DNA of 64,000 nucleotides. Origin: Paraburkholderia sp. LEh10 (GTDB taxonomy: Bacteria; Pseudomonadota; Gammaproteobacteria; Burkholderiales; Burkholderiaceae). How positions within the stretch are numbered: position 1 is the stretch's first letter; each line of letters begins with the position of its first letter. The notes below the pieces were generated by a model, which saw nothing but the letters and a program-made list of their open reading frames with translations, was not told the DNA's origin and searched no databases. Of the stretch, positions 16,455 to 26,309 are shown piece by piece. The stretch covers positions 1 to 64,000 of the forward strand of contig NZ_JAGIPX010000018.1 of the NCBI RefSeq assembly GCF_017814945.1. Direction: 5' to 3'. A program made the position numbers and the translations under genes.

Positions 16455-18404
16455 ATGAGCACTGATTTCTCCCTCGACCGGTTCGAAACCCTCGTCGCTG
16501 CGCGCGACCACGATGCCGCCCATGAATCGCTGATAGACCTGATCAATACCTTCATTTCGAACCGCAGCCGGCTGCCGGGCGTCGATCTGGCCTTCGCCGA
16601 TCCGACCAAACCCCCGAGCGAAGAGGCCGCGGCGACACTGCAACGCATCGCCGACGCGATCACCGCCCTGCTCGCCGATCCGCAGTTCAAGCTCAACGAT
16701 GGGCAGTTCAACCAGCTGTTCAACGCCCGCCACTGGCTCAACATGCTGTTCGTCGCGTCGTCGTATGGCAGCACGGACCATATCCTGCGCGCGCTGCTCG
16801 AACACGACGCCCAAACGAACGATCCTGGCAACACGAAGGCGCTGATCAGAAAGCAGATCGTGCTGTACACCGTCGAATCCGAATACGAGATCGACCTCGC
16901 CGATCTCGCGATCCACGAGCCGGCGCTGGCGACGAGCCTCGGCATGTCGGTCGTGGGCTCGGCCGTCGTGATCTCGCCGGCGGCGCATGCCAAGCGGGAG
17001 CGCCTGATCGAATGGCTGCCCGCCGCGCTCGACGCGATCGGCGATCTCGACGAGCTGCCGGGCGGCGCCGTCTGCGGTGCGTACATGCATTGCAGCTATT
17101 CCGACCTGCCGAACCGGCACGCGATGAAGCGCGGCATCAGCCGGCTCGTGCGCAAGAAGCTGGGCGAACTCGGCCTGCTCGCCGACGAAGCCAAGGTCGG
17201 CCGCGCCGCGACGATGGCGCAGCAATCCGGCACGCACGCCGAGCGCAAGCCGCTGATGATCGTCGTGCTCGAGTGGTTCAACGGCGGCCATTCGATCTAT
17301 CGCACGCATTCGCGCACGATGCTCGCCGCGCGCGAGCGTTTCGAAGTCGTCGCATTCGGCGAGGCGCAGCATGTGGACGAGGCGGGCCGCGCCGTGTTCG
17401 ACCGCTTCATTCCGTTCGAGCATCCGGAGTACGTCGGCGAGATCGTCCGGCAGGTGCAGGACTTCGCGCGCGACAATCCGCCCGCCGTGCTGTACATGCC
17501 GAGCGTCGGCATGTTCCCGCACACGATCTTCATGACCAGCGTGCGCATCGCCCCGCTGCAGATCGCCGCCCTCGGCCATCCCGCGACGATGCACGCAGAG
17601 TGCATCGACTATGTGAGCGTCGAGGAAGACTTCGTCGGCGATCCCGCATGCTTCAGCGAGAAGCTGATGCGCCTGCCGAAAGACGGCCAGCCGTACGTGC
17701 CGTCGAAGCTGCTCACCGACATCACGCCGAACATTCCCGAGCGCGGCGCGTACGTCAATATCGCCGTGACGGCGAGCGCGATGAAGCTCAATCCGCGCTT
17801 TCTCGACGCGTGCCGGCGGATCATCGAATCGGCAGGCATTCCCGTGTGCTTTCACTTCATGACCTCGTGGTCCGAGGGTCTCGATATCGCGTACGTTCGC
17901 CGCCTGATACACGCCGCGCTGCCGCGCGAGAACGTGCTCGTGTACGGCGGGTTGAGCTACGCCACATACCTGAAGGTCATCAACGTGATGGACATGTTCG
18001 TGAGCCCGCTCCCGTTCGGCAATACGAACGGCATCGTCGATGCGCTCACGCTCGGCTTGCCCGGCGTCAATCTGTGCGGCGCCGAGGTCTTCGAGCATAT
18101 CGACAGCGGGCTATTCGCCCGCGCGGGCGTGCCCGCGTGGCTGACCACGCACTCGGTTGATGAATACGTGCGCGCCGCCGTGCGGCTCGCGACGCAGCAT
18201 GAAGAGCGTGAAACGCTGCGTCGCCGGTTGATCGACGACAAGGCCGTCGAGCGGATTTTCGAGGGGCGGCCCGAAGAGTTCGGTCGGAACGTTCTGGCGC
18301 TGGTGAACGCGCAGGCGCGGCCGGCGTCGGTGGCCAGCGCAAACACAAAAACAGACGCAAAGGCGAAAGCGAAAGCGAAGGCAAAACCGCGCACCGCGAG
18401 GTAA
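16455..18404 (+). CDS. HMW1C-like cytoplasmic N-glycosyltransferase (GT41 family)
   Basis: This 649-residue protein matches the HMW1C/ApNGT family. These cytoplasmic enzymes use UDP-glucose or UDP-galactose to attach a hexose to asparagine in N-X-S/T sequons, classically of adhesins. An all-alpha domain (about 1-215) precedes a GT-B domain. Diagnostic segments are GGHSIYRTHSR (H279), LYMPSVGM, ALGHPATMH, RLPKDGQPYVPS, SAMKLNP (K444, the UDP-binding lysine of ApNGT) and PFGNTNGIVDALTLG (N523, D529). The C-terminus carries an unusual Lys/Ala tail of about 20 residues. The ATG at 16455 is chosen because the frame upstream overlaps the metG terminator. No adhesin or HMW1B-like transporter is adjacent; instead the gene is convergent with tamB. 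Confidence 0.92.
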   Translation: MSTDFSLDRFETLVAARDHDAAHESLIDLINTFISNRSRLPGVDLAFADPTKPPSEEAAATLQRIADAITALLADPQFKLNDGQFNQLFNARHWLNMLFVASSYGSTDHILRALLEHDAQTNDPGNTKALIRKQIVLYTVESEYEIDLADLAIHEPALATSLGMSVVGSAVVISPAAHAKRERLIEWLPAALDAIGDLDELPGGAVCGAYMHCSYSDLPNRHAMKRGISRLVRKKLGELGLLADEAKVGRAATMAQQSGTHAERKPLMIVVLEWFNGGHSIYRTHSRTMLAARERFEVVAFGEAQHVDEAGRAVFDRFIPFEHPEYVGEIVRQVQDFARDNPPAVLYMPSVGMFPHTIFMTSVRIAPLQIAALGHPATMHAECIDYVSVEEDFVGDPACFSEKLMRLPKDGQPYVPSKLLTDITPNIPERGAYVNIAVTASAMKLNPRFLDACRRIIESAGIPVCFHFMTSWSEGLDIAYVRRLIHAALPRENVLVYGGLSYATYLKVINVMDMFVSPLPFGNTNGIVDALTLGLPGVNLCGAEVFEHIDSGLFARAGVPAWLTTHSVDEYVRAAVRLATQHEERETLRRRLIDDKAVERIFEGRPEEFGRNVLALVNAQARPASVASANTKTDAKAKAKAKAKPRTAR

Positions 18405-18436
18405 CGCATCCGCCCCGCCCTTTCTCCCCTCACACA

Positions 18437-18480
18437 GGCCGGCCGTTCGCGACACGTCATCCGCGGCGCGCCGGCCTTTT
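18437..18480 (+). terminator. Probable terminator between the glycosyltransferase and tamB
   Basis: GGCCGGC and GCCGGCC form a GC-rich stem around a long partly structured loop, then TTTT. It fits the plus-strand gene; on the minus strand there is no T run after the stem. Confidence 0.5.
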
Positions 18481-18482
18481 CG

Positions 18483-21400
18483 TCACCACCGCAGCCGGTC
18501 GAAGCGCCGCGTGTACTGCAGGTCCATCCCCTGGAACGTGCCGCCGTAAGCGGCCACCGACCAGTAACGCGTCAGGTTCACCGTCGCCTTGATCGCGTTG
18601 CTCGACGACTGCAAACCCTGTTCGTAGCCGATCACGAGCCATTCGCTGATCGCCTTCGATACCATCACCACCTGCGGATCGGTCAGCCCCACTTCGCTGC
18701 GCCCGATCGAGAACTCGTCGAGGCCGAACTCCTGCGCGATCCGCTTGCCGCTGGCGCTGCCCAGCAGCGCCAGCGCCGTCGTCATCGTGCTTTGCTGGCC
18801 GATGCTGTTGCCCTGGTCCGTGCCGTGCCCGAACAGCAGCCACGACAGCTTTTCGTTGTCGGGGACGTTCGGCTCCGACACCAGTTTCGCGACAGGCGAC
18901 TGGATCGTGCCCGTCACCTGCACGCCCGCCTCGACCTGCTGGTTGCGGCGCATCGCGAGGATATTGATGCCGGGATTCGCGACGGGCCCGTTGAACGTGA
19001 AGAAGCCGTTTTCAATCGCGAGCTTGCGGCCGAAGGCGATATAGGTCGAGTCTTCCGTTACGCGCACGTTGCCGACCGCGCGCAGCGGCATGTTCGGCGC
19101 GGAAAGCGCGGTGATCGTGCCGCGCAGCCCGACGTCCGCGCCTTGGCCGCGGAAGCGGAATTTCTGGCCGAGATCGATATCGATATTCGCGCGCGGCGCA
19201 AGCGCGCCCACGGGCTTGTTCGAATTGCCGGTTTCCTGTGGCTTGCCGCCCGCCACCGTTCCGTCCGGACGCACCACCACGACGTCGTCGCCCAGTCGCG
19301 GCTCTGACTTGTCGGGCATATCGAAGAGGGCGTGATCGATGGCGAACTTGCCGTTGATCGACAGCCCGCCCTGCGTGCCGGCGTTCGCGATGCTCGCGCT
19401 GCCCGACATCGTCAGTTGCCGGTCCGGCGACGCGAACAGTTCGAGCTTGTCGGCGACGATGCTCGCCGTCAGATCGGGCTCGGCATTGTCGAGCCGCACC
19501 CGGCCCTTCGCGCGCAGCGTGCCCGTCGCGCCGTGAAATTCGACCTGCTGGAAATCGACGAGATTCTCGGACAGCGCAATGCGCACCACGCCATCCTTCA
19601 GTTGCACGCCCTGATCGACGAGCGTCGCCGACACTCCGTCGCCGACCAGCGAGCCCGACAGATTCGGCTTCGCCACGGTGCCGCCGAGCGCGAGCTTCAG
19701 CGCGAGATGCCCGTCGAGCAGATAGCTCGGCCCGAACAGGCCGCCCGTGGTCTTCAGCGACGGCACGCTGGCGTCGATGCTGCCCGTCAGCGGCCCTTCT
19801 TCGTCGACGGTGAGCACGCCGTCGCGAGGCACGAGCGTCGTGTGCGCGGCTGCGTCGATCACACCGATGCGGCTCGCCTGCGCATGCACGGTCGCGTTCA
19901 GCCGATTGCCGCCGCTGAAGTCGGCGCGCGCGGCGATGTCGATGATGCCGACGGGCGCGAAGCCGCGCCCTACTTCGAGCGTGATGTCGCCGCCGCGGCG
20001 CTTCAGCTCGACATGACCCGTCGCCGTTTCGCCGAGCGCGAAATCCCAGTTGCCGTCGAAGACAAGGTCGGTTTTCAGCGTCGACGGCACGCCCGTGAAT
20101 TCCTGCCGCAGTTCGAGCATCCGCGCGACCGATACGCCCGTCAGCGTGCCCGCCGAGCGGACGCGGCCATGATCGAGCGCAAACGACTTCAGATCGAGCG
20201 CCGCGCCTTCCAGCGTGAGGCGCGTCGCGCCGAGCGTCACGCGAGCGCCGCCCGCGCTGACGGCGAGGGGCGTCTCCATGTTCAGCGCGGGCGTCCCTTT
20301 GTTCGACAGTCGCGTGAGCGTGCCGTCCCAATGCGCGCCGTCGCGTGCGTCGGTGAGCCTGCCGTTCGCGGCGACGGCCAGATCGAGCGGCCGGCCTTTC
20401 AGCGTGCCCGTCGCGGCTGCGTCAAGCGTGTGCTTCGCGCGCGTGCCGTTCAGGCGCGCGGTGAGCGTGTTCAGCTCGACGCCCGCCGTGCTGACGTCGC
20501 GCGCGTCCGCCGTGAAGACCATCGCGCCGTTCGCGCCGTCGCGCAGTTCGGCATGCCCTTCGGCATGACCGACCTTGTTTTCGCCGAACACGACGCTCTG
20601 TGCCTTGTAGTCGAGTGTGACATTCGGGTGGTCGAAGGTGCCCGTCACGTCGCCCTGCGCCACGACGAGGCCCGCAAGGCCGAAGCCGAGCCGCTCGAGC
20701 GCCGGCGCGTCGATATGAAAGCGCAGACGGTCGCCGCGCGCGCCGAAGCTGCCTTGCAGATCGACCTGATTGCCCGCCACCGACAGGTTCGCGCGGCTCG
20801 GCAGGATGCGCGAGCCGGCCAGTTGAATGGTGCCGCTGCCCGTCATCGGCAGGCCGTCGTAGACGCTCTCGCCGAGGCGGAATTCAGCCTTCGTCGTGAA
20901 CGTCGGCGCGAGCACGCCCGCGGCCGTCAGCGTGCCGTTCACGCGCGCTTCGATCTTGCGCGCGACGGGGGCTTTCGCCGAAGCTTTCGCCGGCATTTTC
21001 GCGGACGTCTTCGGCGGCGCGTTCATGGGCGCCTCGGCGGAGGCTTTCGGCACGTCCGGCTGCGCGCGCCCGCCTTGGTCCTGCTTGTCCCCCTTGTCGT
21101 TGGCCTTGTCTTTGGCCTTGCCCTTGCCTTCGCCTTTGCGCCCGCTGTGCCCGGCAGGTGGCGGGGCGCGCGACGGCATTTGCGATGTCAGCGACAGCGG
21201 ATCGAAGTCGGTCAGCGTCGCCTTCAGGTTGTAGGTGGAACTGGCGTCGTGCTTGATTGCGCCGTTCAGATCGATGCGCCCTTTGCCCGAACTCACGCGC
21301 ACGTCGTTGAAGCCCGTGCGCGCCCGATCGAGCGTGATCTTGCCCTGCACACGCAGCGCCGCCTTCGGATCGTTCAGATCGAGCGTGACGCTTTGCACGT

Positions 21401-22955
21401 CGTCGTTCAGCCGGATCGAGACCGGGCCGGCGAACTGCGTCGGCCGCACGCTCGACTGCAACGCATTCAGATCCAGCTTCGCGACTTTCAGGTCGAATTG
21501 CCCGCGCTTGCCCATCAGCGCGCCGCCGCCCGTGATGGCCGCGTCTTTCATGAGACGTACGTCGAGGTTCGAGACGCGCTGCGCGCGGGCGTCGAGCTGC
21601 ACGTCGGCATGCGCGTCGATCAGCGGCAACAGATGCGCGTCGATCGAGCCGGGCTTCCCGTTCACAATCGACACCTGGCCCTGCACCGCGAACCCCTGTG
21701 CGCCGTGGGCGGCATCCGGCTGGGATGCCGCGACGGGCGCTTGCGCCGGCGTTTGCGAAGCTGGCGTCGTTGTCGTAGCCGTGGCGGCAGGCGAACGTGC
21801 GAAGGCTTGTGCACGCGCGGCGCTCTTCGCGCGTCCCGCACTCGCTGCCCCGCCGGCGCTCGCCGCACTGGCCACGCTCGCCGCACTGGCCACGCTCGCC
21901 GGCGCGCCAGCGCTCGCAGCAAGCGCCGGACTCGCGACGCCCGCCGCGTCGCGCTGCACCGGCTGCAATTGGGCGCGCACGGCGAGATCGGCGAACGGCG
22001 CGCCGGGCGCGAAGGCCTGCGGATTCACGTGATCGAAGCTCAGCGTCGCGCGCTGCAGCAGCACATCGGCGAACGGCGTCGCCTCGACGCGCGCGTGACC
22101 CGTCAGCTTCATCCCCGTCGCGTCGAGCTCGGCGATCAGCGTTTCGAGCGAGCCCGACAGATGTGCTTGCACCTGCACCGCCTCTTCGTTGACCTTGCCT
22201 GAATAGCCGGCGTCACCCGTCAGCGGAAACGGGCGCACGCCGTCGAGCTTCGCCGCCGCCGTCACCGCGCCGAACGGCGTATCGAGCCGATCGACGGAGG
22301 CCTCGTGACGACGGCCGTCACTGCGTCCATGAAACAGCAGCCGCGCGTACTCGGACGTCGACGCGCCTTCGTGCAACACCAGCCTGTCGACGCTCAGATC
22401 GCGCACGTCCAGTTGCAGCGGCAGCCGCAGCTCCTTCGGCAAGCTCATCGGCTCGGACTTCGAGGTCGACGGCGCGATGCGCGCATCGACGCTGCCCACA
22501 TGCAGATAGTCGACAACGAAGCGCCACGGCTTGTCGGACAGCCTCCATCGCCCGTCGATGCGGTCGACGCGGATATCGGTGCCGCTGCCGTCGAGACTGC
22601 GCCAGCGCACGTCGCGCAGGTGCACGCCCGTCGCGATCGCGCCGCCGTCAAGCTTGCCTTCGAGTTGTCCGTGCAACAATTTGACGGCCGCCTGCCATGC
22701 GTACGCGGTGCCGCGCTCCGTCACCACCACGCCATACAGCAAGCCGCCCACCAGCGCGACGAGCACAGTGGGCACCGCGATGCCCCACGCGATCGCTTTC
22801 CACAGCCGCCGGACGCGCCGCGGCTTTTTCGCGGGCGGCTCGCCGCCGGACGGTGGCGGCGCGTCGGAACCATCCGGGCCGCGCGGCGGCTCCCCGCCCG
22901 GCGGTGCGCCGCCCGGCGGGTTCTCAGATGGATTCGCGGATGGGTCCGTCGTCAT
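18483..22955 (-). CDS. tamB: Translocation and assembly module subunit TamB
   Basis: TamB is an inner-membrane-anchored, beta-taco-shaped protein that spans the periplasm. It works with TamA in outer-membrane protein and lipid traffic, including some autotransporters. The 1490-residue product has a Pro/Gly-rich cytosolic tail, one membrane helix (about 52-78), a long beta-rich body, and the C-terminal DUF490 domain (ending MDLQYTRRFDRLRW). It is longer than E. coli TamB (1259) because of two low-complexity inserts: Ala/Ser-rich at about 338-420 and Lys/Ala-rich at about 597-670. It follows tamA by 32 bases, so the two form an operon. Confidence 0.95.
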   Translation of the reverse strand: MTTDPSANPSENPPGGAPPGGEPPRGPDGSDAPPPSGGEPPAKKPRRVRRLWKAIAWGIAVPTVLVALVGGLLYGVVVTERGTAYAWQAAVKLLHGQLEGKLDGGAIATGVHLRDVRWRSLDGSGTDIRVDRIDGRWRLSDKPWRFVVDYLHVGSVDARIAPSTSKSEPMSLPKELRLPLQLDVRDLSVDRLVLHEGASTSEYARLLFHGRSDGRRHEASVDRLDTPFGAVTAAAKLDGVRPFPLTGDAGYSGKVNEEAVQVQAHLSGSLETLIAELDATGMKLTGHARVEATPFADVLLQRATLSFDHVNPQAFAPGAPFADLAVRAQLQPVQRDAAGVASPALAASAGAPASVASAASVASAASAGGAASAGRAKSAARAQAFARSPAATATTTTPASQTPAQAPVAASQPDAAHGAQGFAVQGQVSIVNGKPGSIDAHLLPLIDAHADVQLDARAQRVSNLDVRLMKDAAITGGGALMGKRGQFDLKVAKLDLNALQSSVRPTQFAGPVSIRLNDDVQSVTLDLNDPKAALRVQGKITLDRARTGFNDVRVSSGKGRIDLNGAIKHDASSTYNLKATLTDFDPLSLTSQMPSRAPPPAGHSGRKGEGKGKAKDKANDKGDKQDQGGRAQPDVPKASAEAPMNAPPKTSAKMPAKASAKAPVARKIEARVNGTLTAAGVLAPTFTTKAEFRLGESVYDGLPMTGSGTIQLAGSRILPSRANLSVAGNQVDLQGSFGARGDRLRFHIDAPALERLGFGLAGLVVAQGDVTGTFDHPNVTLDYKAQSVVFGENKVGHAEGHAELRDGANGAMVFTADARDVSTAGVELNTLTARLNGTRAKHTLDAAATGTLKGRPLDLAVAANGRLTDARDGAHWDGTLTRLSNKGTPALNMETPLAVSAGGARVTLGATRLTLEGAALDLKSFALDHGRVRSAGTLTGVSVARMLELRQEFTGVPSTLKTDLVFDGNWDFALGETATGHVELKRRGGDITLEVGRGFAPVGIIDIAARADFSGGNRLNATVHAQASRIGVIDAAAHTTLVPRDGVLTVDEEGPLTGSIDASVPSLKTTGGLFGPSYLLDGHLALKLALGGTVAKPNLSGSLVGDGVSATLVDQGVQLKDGVVRIALSENLVDFQQVEFHGATGTLRAKGRVRLDNAEPDLTASIVADKLELFASPDRQLTMSGSASIANAGTQGGLSINGKFAIDHALFDMPDKSEPRLGDDVVVVRPDGTVAGGKPQETGNSNKPVGALAPRANIDIDLGQKFRFRGQGADVGLRGTITALSAPNMPLRAVGNVRVTEDSTYIAFGRKLAIENGFFTFNGPVANPGINILAMRRNQQVEAGVQVTGTIQSPVAKLVSEPNVPDNEKLSWLLFGHGTDQGNSIGQQSTMTTALALLGSASGKRIAQEFGLDEFSIGRSEVGLTDPQVVMVSKAISEWLVIGYEQGLQSSSNAIKATVNLTRYWSVAAYGGTFQGMDLQYTRRFDRLRW
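21858..21901. repeat. 18-bp tandem repeat inside tamB
   Basis: Two perfect copies of gctcgccgcactggccac (21858-21875, 21876-21893) are followed by a partial third. It encodes part of the Ala/Ser-rich insert in TamB and is in frame, so copy number could vary without breaking the gene. Confidence 0.75.
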
Positions 22956-22987
22956 GCTCGAGAAATGCTGTCGGATTCAGTGTGAAG

Positions 22988-24766
22988 TCAGAAGGCGATG
23001 CCGAGCGTCAGGTACGGACGCACGCTGCGGTTACGGGTGCCATACGCGATATCGACATTCACGGGACCGACGGGACTACGCCAGCGCGCGCCCACGCCGA
23101 CGCCCGGATAGAAGATCTTTTCGCCCCAGGCGTCGGTGGCCGTGCCGATGTCGAAGAACGCCGCCGCGCCCCAGTCGCGGTTGAACCAGTGCTGATATTC
23201 GGAAGTGCCCGTCACGAGGTACTTGGTCGGCAGAATCGAGCCTCCCACATTGTTACCGATGCTCTGATACGCGTAGCCGCGCACCGAATTCGAGCCGCCC
23301 GCGCGGAACAGCAGCGACGCCGGCACGCCGCTCGACGGCCCGCTCGTGAACACGCCGCCCAGTTCCGCGCGAAACAGGACCAGGTCGCGCGCGCCGACGG
23401 GCAGGTATTGCTGCCCGCGCGCATAGCCGCGAATGAACGTCTGGTCGGTCAGCGCGCCCTTTACCGCAAAGCCCGCTTCGACGTGGATCAGGTTGCCCGA
23501 GCGCGGAAACAGCGGGTCGTCGGTATTGCGGCGCGTCCACGACCACGCGGGCAGAAGCGCGCGGCTCGTGGTCGGCGCCTGGGTGTTCTGGTCCAGTCGG
23601 TCCTGGTAGTACAGGATCGAGTACCCGTAGTCGATGTACTGCGACGTGCGCGTGCGCTGCAAGCCCGCCCTGAAGCTGTAGATCCGCGTGTCGGACACGT
23701 TCGTGCTGGTGTAAGACACGATCCCGCTGTTGGTCCAGCCGCGGCGGCCCGGCGGCATCGCGAGCGTCACCTGGCCATACTGCTGGATCTGGTCGAGCCG
23801 GCCAGCGACGGTGAACGGCCAGGCCGCGCCGAACGTGTCGAGATACGAATACGAGCCCTGAATGTGCGCCCCCGTGTCCGTCGAGTAGCCGACGCCGCCG
23901 CGCACGCTGTTGTAAGGAAATTCGCTGACCTTCACGTGCAGCGGCGTGTCGAGCGGCCTTGCCGTGTCGTTGCCCACGTCGATCGCGACGCTCGCGTAGT
24001 AAGGCGTGTTCTGCAACTGACGCTGCAACTCCGTCACGCGCTGCACGTCGTAGACTTCGCCCGGCGAGATCGGGTTCACGTTTTCGACGATACGCTCGGG
24101 GTAGCGCCGCGTGCCCGACACGTCGAGCTTGCCCATCGTGAAGGTCGGGCCGCTGTCATAGGTGACGGACAACTGGGCGTCGTGCGTGCGCGGGTCGATG
24201 CGCGCTTCCGAGCGCGCGATCTTCGCGCCCAGATAGCGGCGCGACTGCAGCGCTTTCAGCGACGCGCCCTTCGCGTCGTCCCAGTTCGTCTGCGTGAAAG
24301 GATCGCCCTCGTGCAGCGAGAACGCGAAGCGCGTCTTGTTTTCCTGTTCCGGGTCTTCCGTCAGCACGGGGCCGCGAAACGACAGCGAAATCGACGAAAT
24401 GGTCGTGCGCGGACCGGGATCGACGGAAACGCGCACCACTTTCTTGTCGTCGAGGGTGCGCACGTCCGTCCGCACGACGGGCGTGAAATAGCCTTCCGTC
24501 GACGCGAGATCGCGCACCTGCTGCGGCGTCGCCGTCACCAGAAAGTCGAACTGCTCCGGGCTGATGTCGTCGCGCTTCGCGAAGCGCGAAATGTCGAGAT
24601 GCTCTTCGAGCAGCTTGCGCAACGAGCGCGGCGACGCCTCGACATCGACCTTGTACGACGGCTTCGCGCGCGCGGCATGGGCGTGCGGCGTCATGAGCAG
24701 CAGCACGCAGAGACCGCACGGCAGACATGCGCGCAGCAGTACCGCCGCAAGCGATGCGCGTTGCAT
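22988..24766 (-). CDS. tamA: Omp85-family outer-membrane assembly protein TamA
   Basis: TamA is an Omp85-family barrel that partners TamB. The 592-residue product has a signal peptide (core LLRACLPCGLCVLLL, cleavage near AHA), three POTRA domains (about 35-270), and a 16-strand barrel with the Omp85 features VRGYAY and a C-terminal phenylalanine (LTLGIAF). I place the start at the ATG at 24766 (MQRASLAAVLL), which gives the signal peptide directly and has a GAGAGG box about ten bases upstream; the frame stays open to 24973. Confidence 0.92.
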   Translation of the reverse strand: MQRASLAAVLLRACLPCGLCVLLLMTPHAHAARAKPSYKVDVEASPRSLRKLLEEHLDISRFAKRDDISPEQFDFLVTATPQQVRDLASTEGYFTPVVRTDVRTLDDKKVVRVSVDPGPRTTISSISLSFRGPVLTEDPEQENKTRFAFSLHEGDPFTQTNWDDAKGASLKALQSRRYLGAKIARSEARIDPRTHDAQLSVTYDSGPTFTMGKLDVSGTRRYPERIVENVNPISPGEVYDVQRVTELQRQLQNTPYYASVAIDVGNDTARPLDTPLHVKVSEFPYNSVRGGVGYSTDTGAHIQGSYSYLDTFGAAWPFTVAGRLDQIQQYGQVTLAMPPGRRGWTNSGIVSYTSTNVSDTRIYSFRAGLQRTRTSQYIDYGYSILYYQDRLDQNTQAPTTSRALLPAWSWTRRNTDDPLFPRSGNLIHVEAGFAVKGALTDQTFIRGYARGQQYLPVGARDLVLFRAELGGVFTSGPSSGVPASLLFRAGGSNSVRGYAYQSIGNNVGGSILPTKYLVTGTSEYQHWFNRDWGAAAFFDIGTATDAWGEKIFYPGVGVGARWRSPVGPVNVDIAYGTRNRSVRPYLTLGIAF

Positions 24767-25250
24767 CGCGCGACGGCCTCTCACCGTGCTTTCGTTGCTG
24801 CACTCGCACGTCCGCTCGCTGGCCCACCCCGCCAAACACGACCTCCGGCTCTTATTGACCATTTGTTGAAGAATGCCGACACCCGGCCTGTCATGGCGCA
24901 GGGGAACGTGCGCTATTTGACCACATCGGCGCTCACGCGCCATTGATGGACCGCGCGAAAGCCGTCCGTGCATGAAGCCGGCATATGAAGCAGGCAGGCG
25001 CAGCCCGACAGCGGCAGCCGGTCAGATTCGCCCGCCTATGCCCCGGCAGACGCGCTCCCGCACGAGCGCATGCCCAAGGCGTCCGCCTTTGACGCCGCCC
25101 GCCGCCCGCCGCTCGCGGTTCCGCCGACTTTTCGCTTGCGTCGCGCGGGCTTGCGGTAAAATCCATTTCTGCACGAGCGGCCCCGCCGTCGAGGCAATCT
25201 GTCAAGGCCCGCAACCGGGCGCCGTCATCTTCATTCACGGACGTCGAGCC
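24767..25250. other. Divergent intergenic region between tamA and the DUF3460 gene
   Basis: The 484 bases contain no credible gene. A TAAAAT -10 element at 25157-25162, with a weak TTGCGT 15 bases upstream, could drive the DUF3460-scpA unit. No clear tamA promoter or structured RNA was seen. Confidence 0.4.
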
Positions 25251-25436
25251 ATGTATCAATCGGATATCACGCAGTTCCTGAATCAACTGAAGCAGCAAAA
25301 GCCCACTCTGGAAGAAGAGCAGCGCCGCGGCCGCGCGCTCCTGTGGGACAAGCAGCCGATCGACCTCGACGAACGCGCGTCCAATCAGGAGGCACGCGTG
25401 AGGCAGACGCCGTACGTCTACTACCAGAACTTCTAA
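25251..25436 (+). CDS. DUF3460-family small protein
   Basis: This 61-residue protein (MYQSDITQFLNQLKQQKP to YVYYQNF) matches DUF3460, a small cytoplasmic family of Burkholderiales with no known function. It is charged, helical and has no signal or membrane segment. The ATG at 25251 is the only start that fits the family length; the frame stays open upstream but without similarity. Its stop codon directly abuts the GTG start of scpA, so the two are translated together. That adjacency hints at a link with chromosome segregation (inference). Confidence 0.88.
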   Translation: MYQSDITQFLNQLKQQKPTLEEEQRRGRALLWDKQPIDLDERASNQEARVRQTPYVYYQNF

Positions 25437-26309
25437 GTGACCACCGCCGACGAGGCCCGCGCCGCAACGGAACAGCCCGACGCGGCGCTCGCCGCGCCCG
25501 CTACCGACTCGACGCCCGACACCGTCGACGGCATCGCTTTCGCTCGCCTGTACGGCGAGCCGCTTTTCAAGCTGCCGCAGGATCTGTACATCCCGCCCGA
25601 CGCGCTCGAAGTCTTTCTCGAGACCTTCGAAGGCCCGCTCGACCTGCTGCTGTACCTGATCCGCAAGCAGAACTTCAATGTGCTCGACATTCCGATGGCC
25701 GAAGTGACGGCCCAGTATCTCGGCTATGTCGAACAACTGCGCAAGACCAATCTCGAACTCGCGTCCGAATACCTGCTGATGGCGGCGATGCTGATCGAGA
25801 TCAAGTCGCGCATGCTGCTGCCTGTCAAGAAGGCCGACACGGGCGAAGAGGCGGAAGATCCGCGCGCCGAACTCGTGCGCCGGCTGCTGGAGTACGAGCA
25901 GATGAAGCTCGCGGCCCAGCGGCTCGACCAGTTGCCACAGCTCGGGCGCGACTTCCTGCGCGCCGAGGTGTACATCGAGCAGAGCATCACGCCGCGCTTC
26001 CCCGATGTGAACACGGACGACCTGCGCGCCGCATGGGCCGACGTGATCAAGCGGGCCAAGCTCGTCCAGCATCACAAGATTTCGCGCGAGGAACTGTCCG
26101 TGCGCGAGCACATGAGCGTGATCCTGCGCAGGCTGCAGAATGCGCGCTTCATGGAGTTTTCCGAGCTGTTCGACACGACGCGCGGCGTACCCGTCGTCGT
26201 CGTGAACTTCATCGCGATGCTGGAGCTGTCGCGTGAATCGTTGATCGAGATCACGCAAGCCGAGCCGTTCGCGCCGATTTACGTGCGGCTGGCCTATCTG
26301 CCCGCCTGA
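25437..26309 (+). CDS. scpA: Segregation and condensation protein A (kleisin)
   Basis: ScpA is the kleisin of the bacterial Smc-ScpAB condensin, bridging the Smc heads. The 290-residue product has the conserved N-terminal FEGPLDLLLYLIRKQNFNVLDIP, then AEYLLMAAMLIEIKSRMLLP, and a C-terminal winged helix (RLQNARFMEFSELFD). It begins with GTG immediately after the DUF3460 stop. The N-terminal 40 residues are a variable, Ala-rich extension. scpB is not in this window. Its neighbours panC and panD are unrelated in function but often follow in Burkholderia. Confidence 0.93.
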   Translation: MTTADEARAATEQPDAALAAPATDSTPDTVDGIAFARLYGEPLFKLPQDLYIPPDALEVFLETFEGPLDLLLYLIRKQNFNVLDIPMAEVTAQYLGYVEQLRKTNLELASEYLLMAAMLIEIKSRMLLPVKKADTGEEAEDPRAELVRRLLEYEQMKLAAQRLDQLPQLGRDFLRAEVYIEQSITPRFPDVNTDDLRAAWADVIKRAKLVQHHKISREELSVREHMSVILRRLQNARFMEFSELFDTTRGVPVVVVNFIAMLELSRESLIEITQAEPFAPIYVRLAYLPA

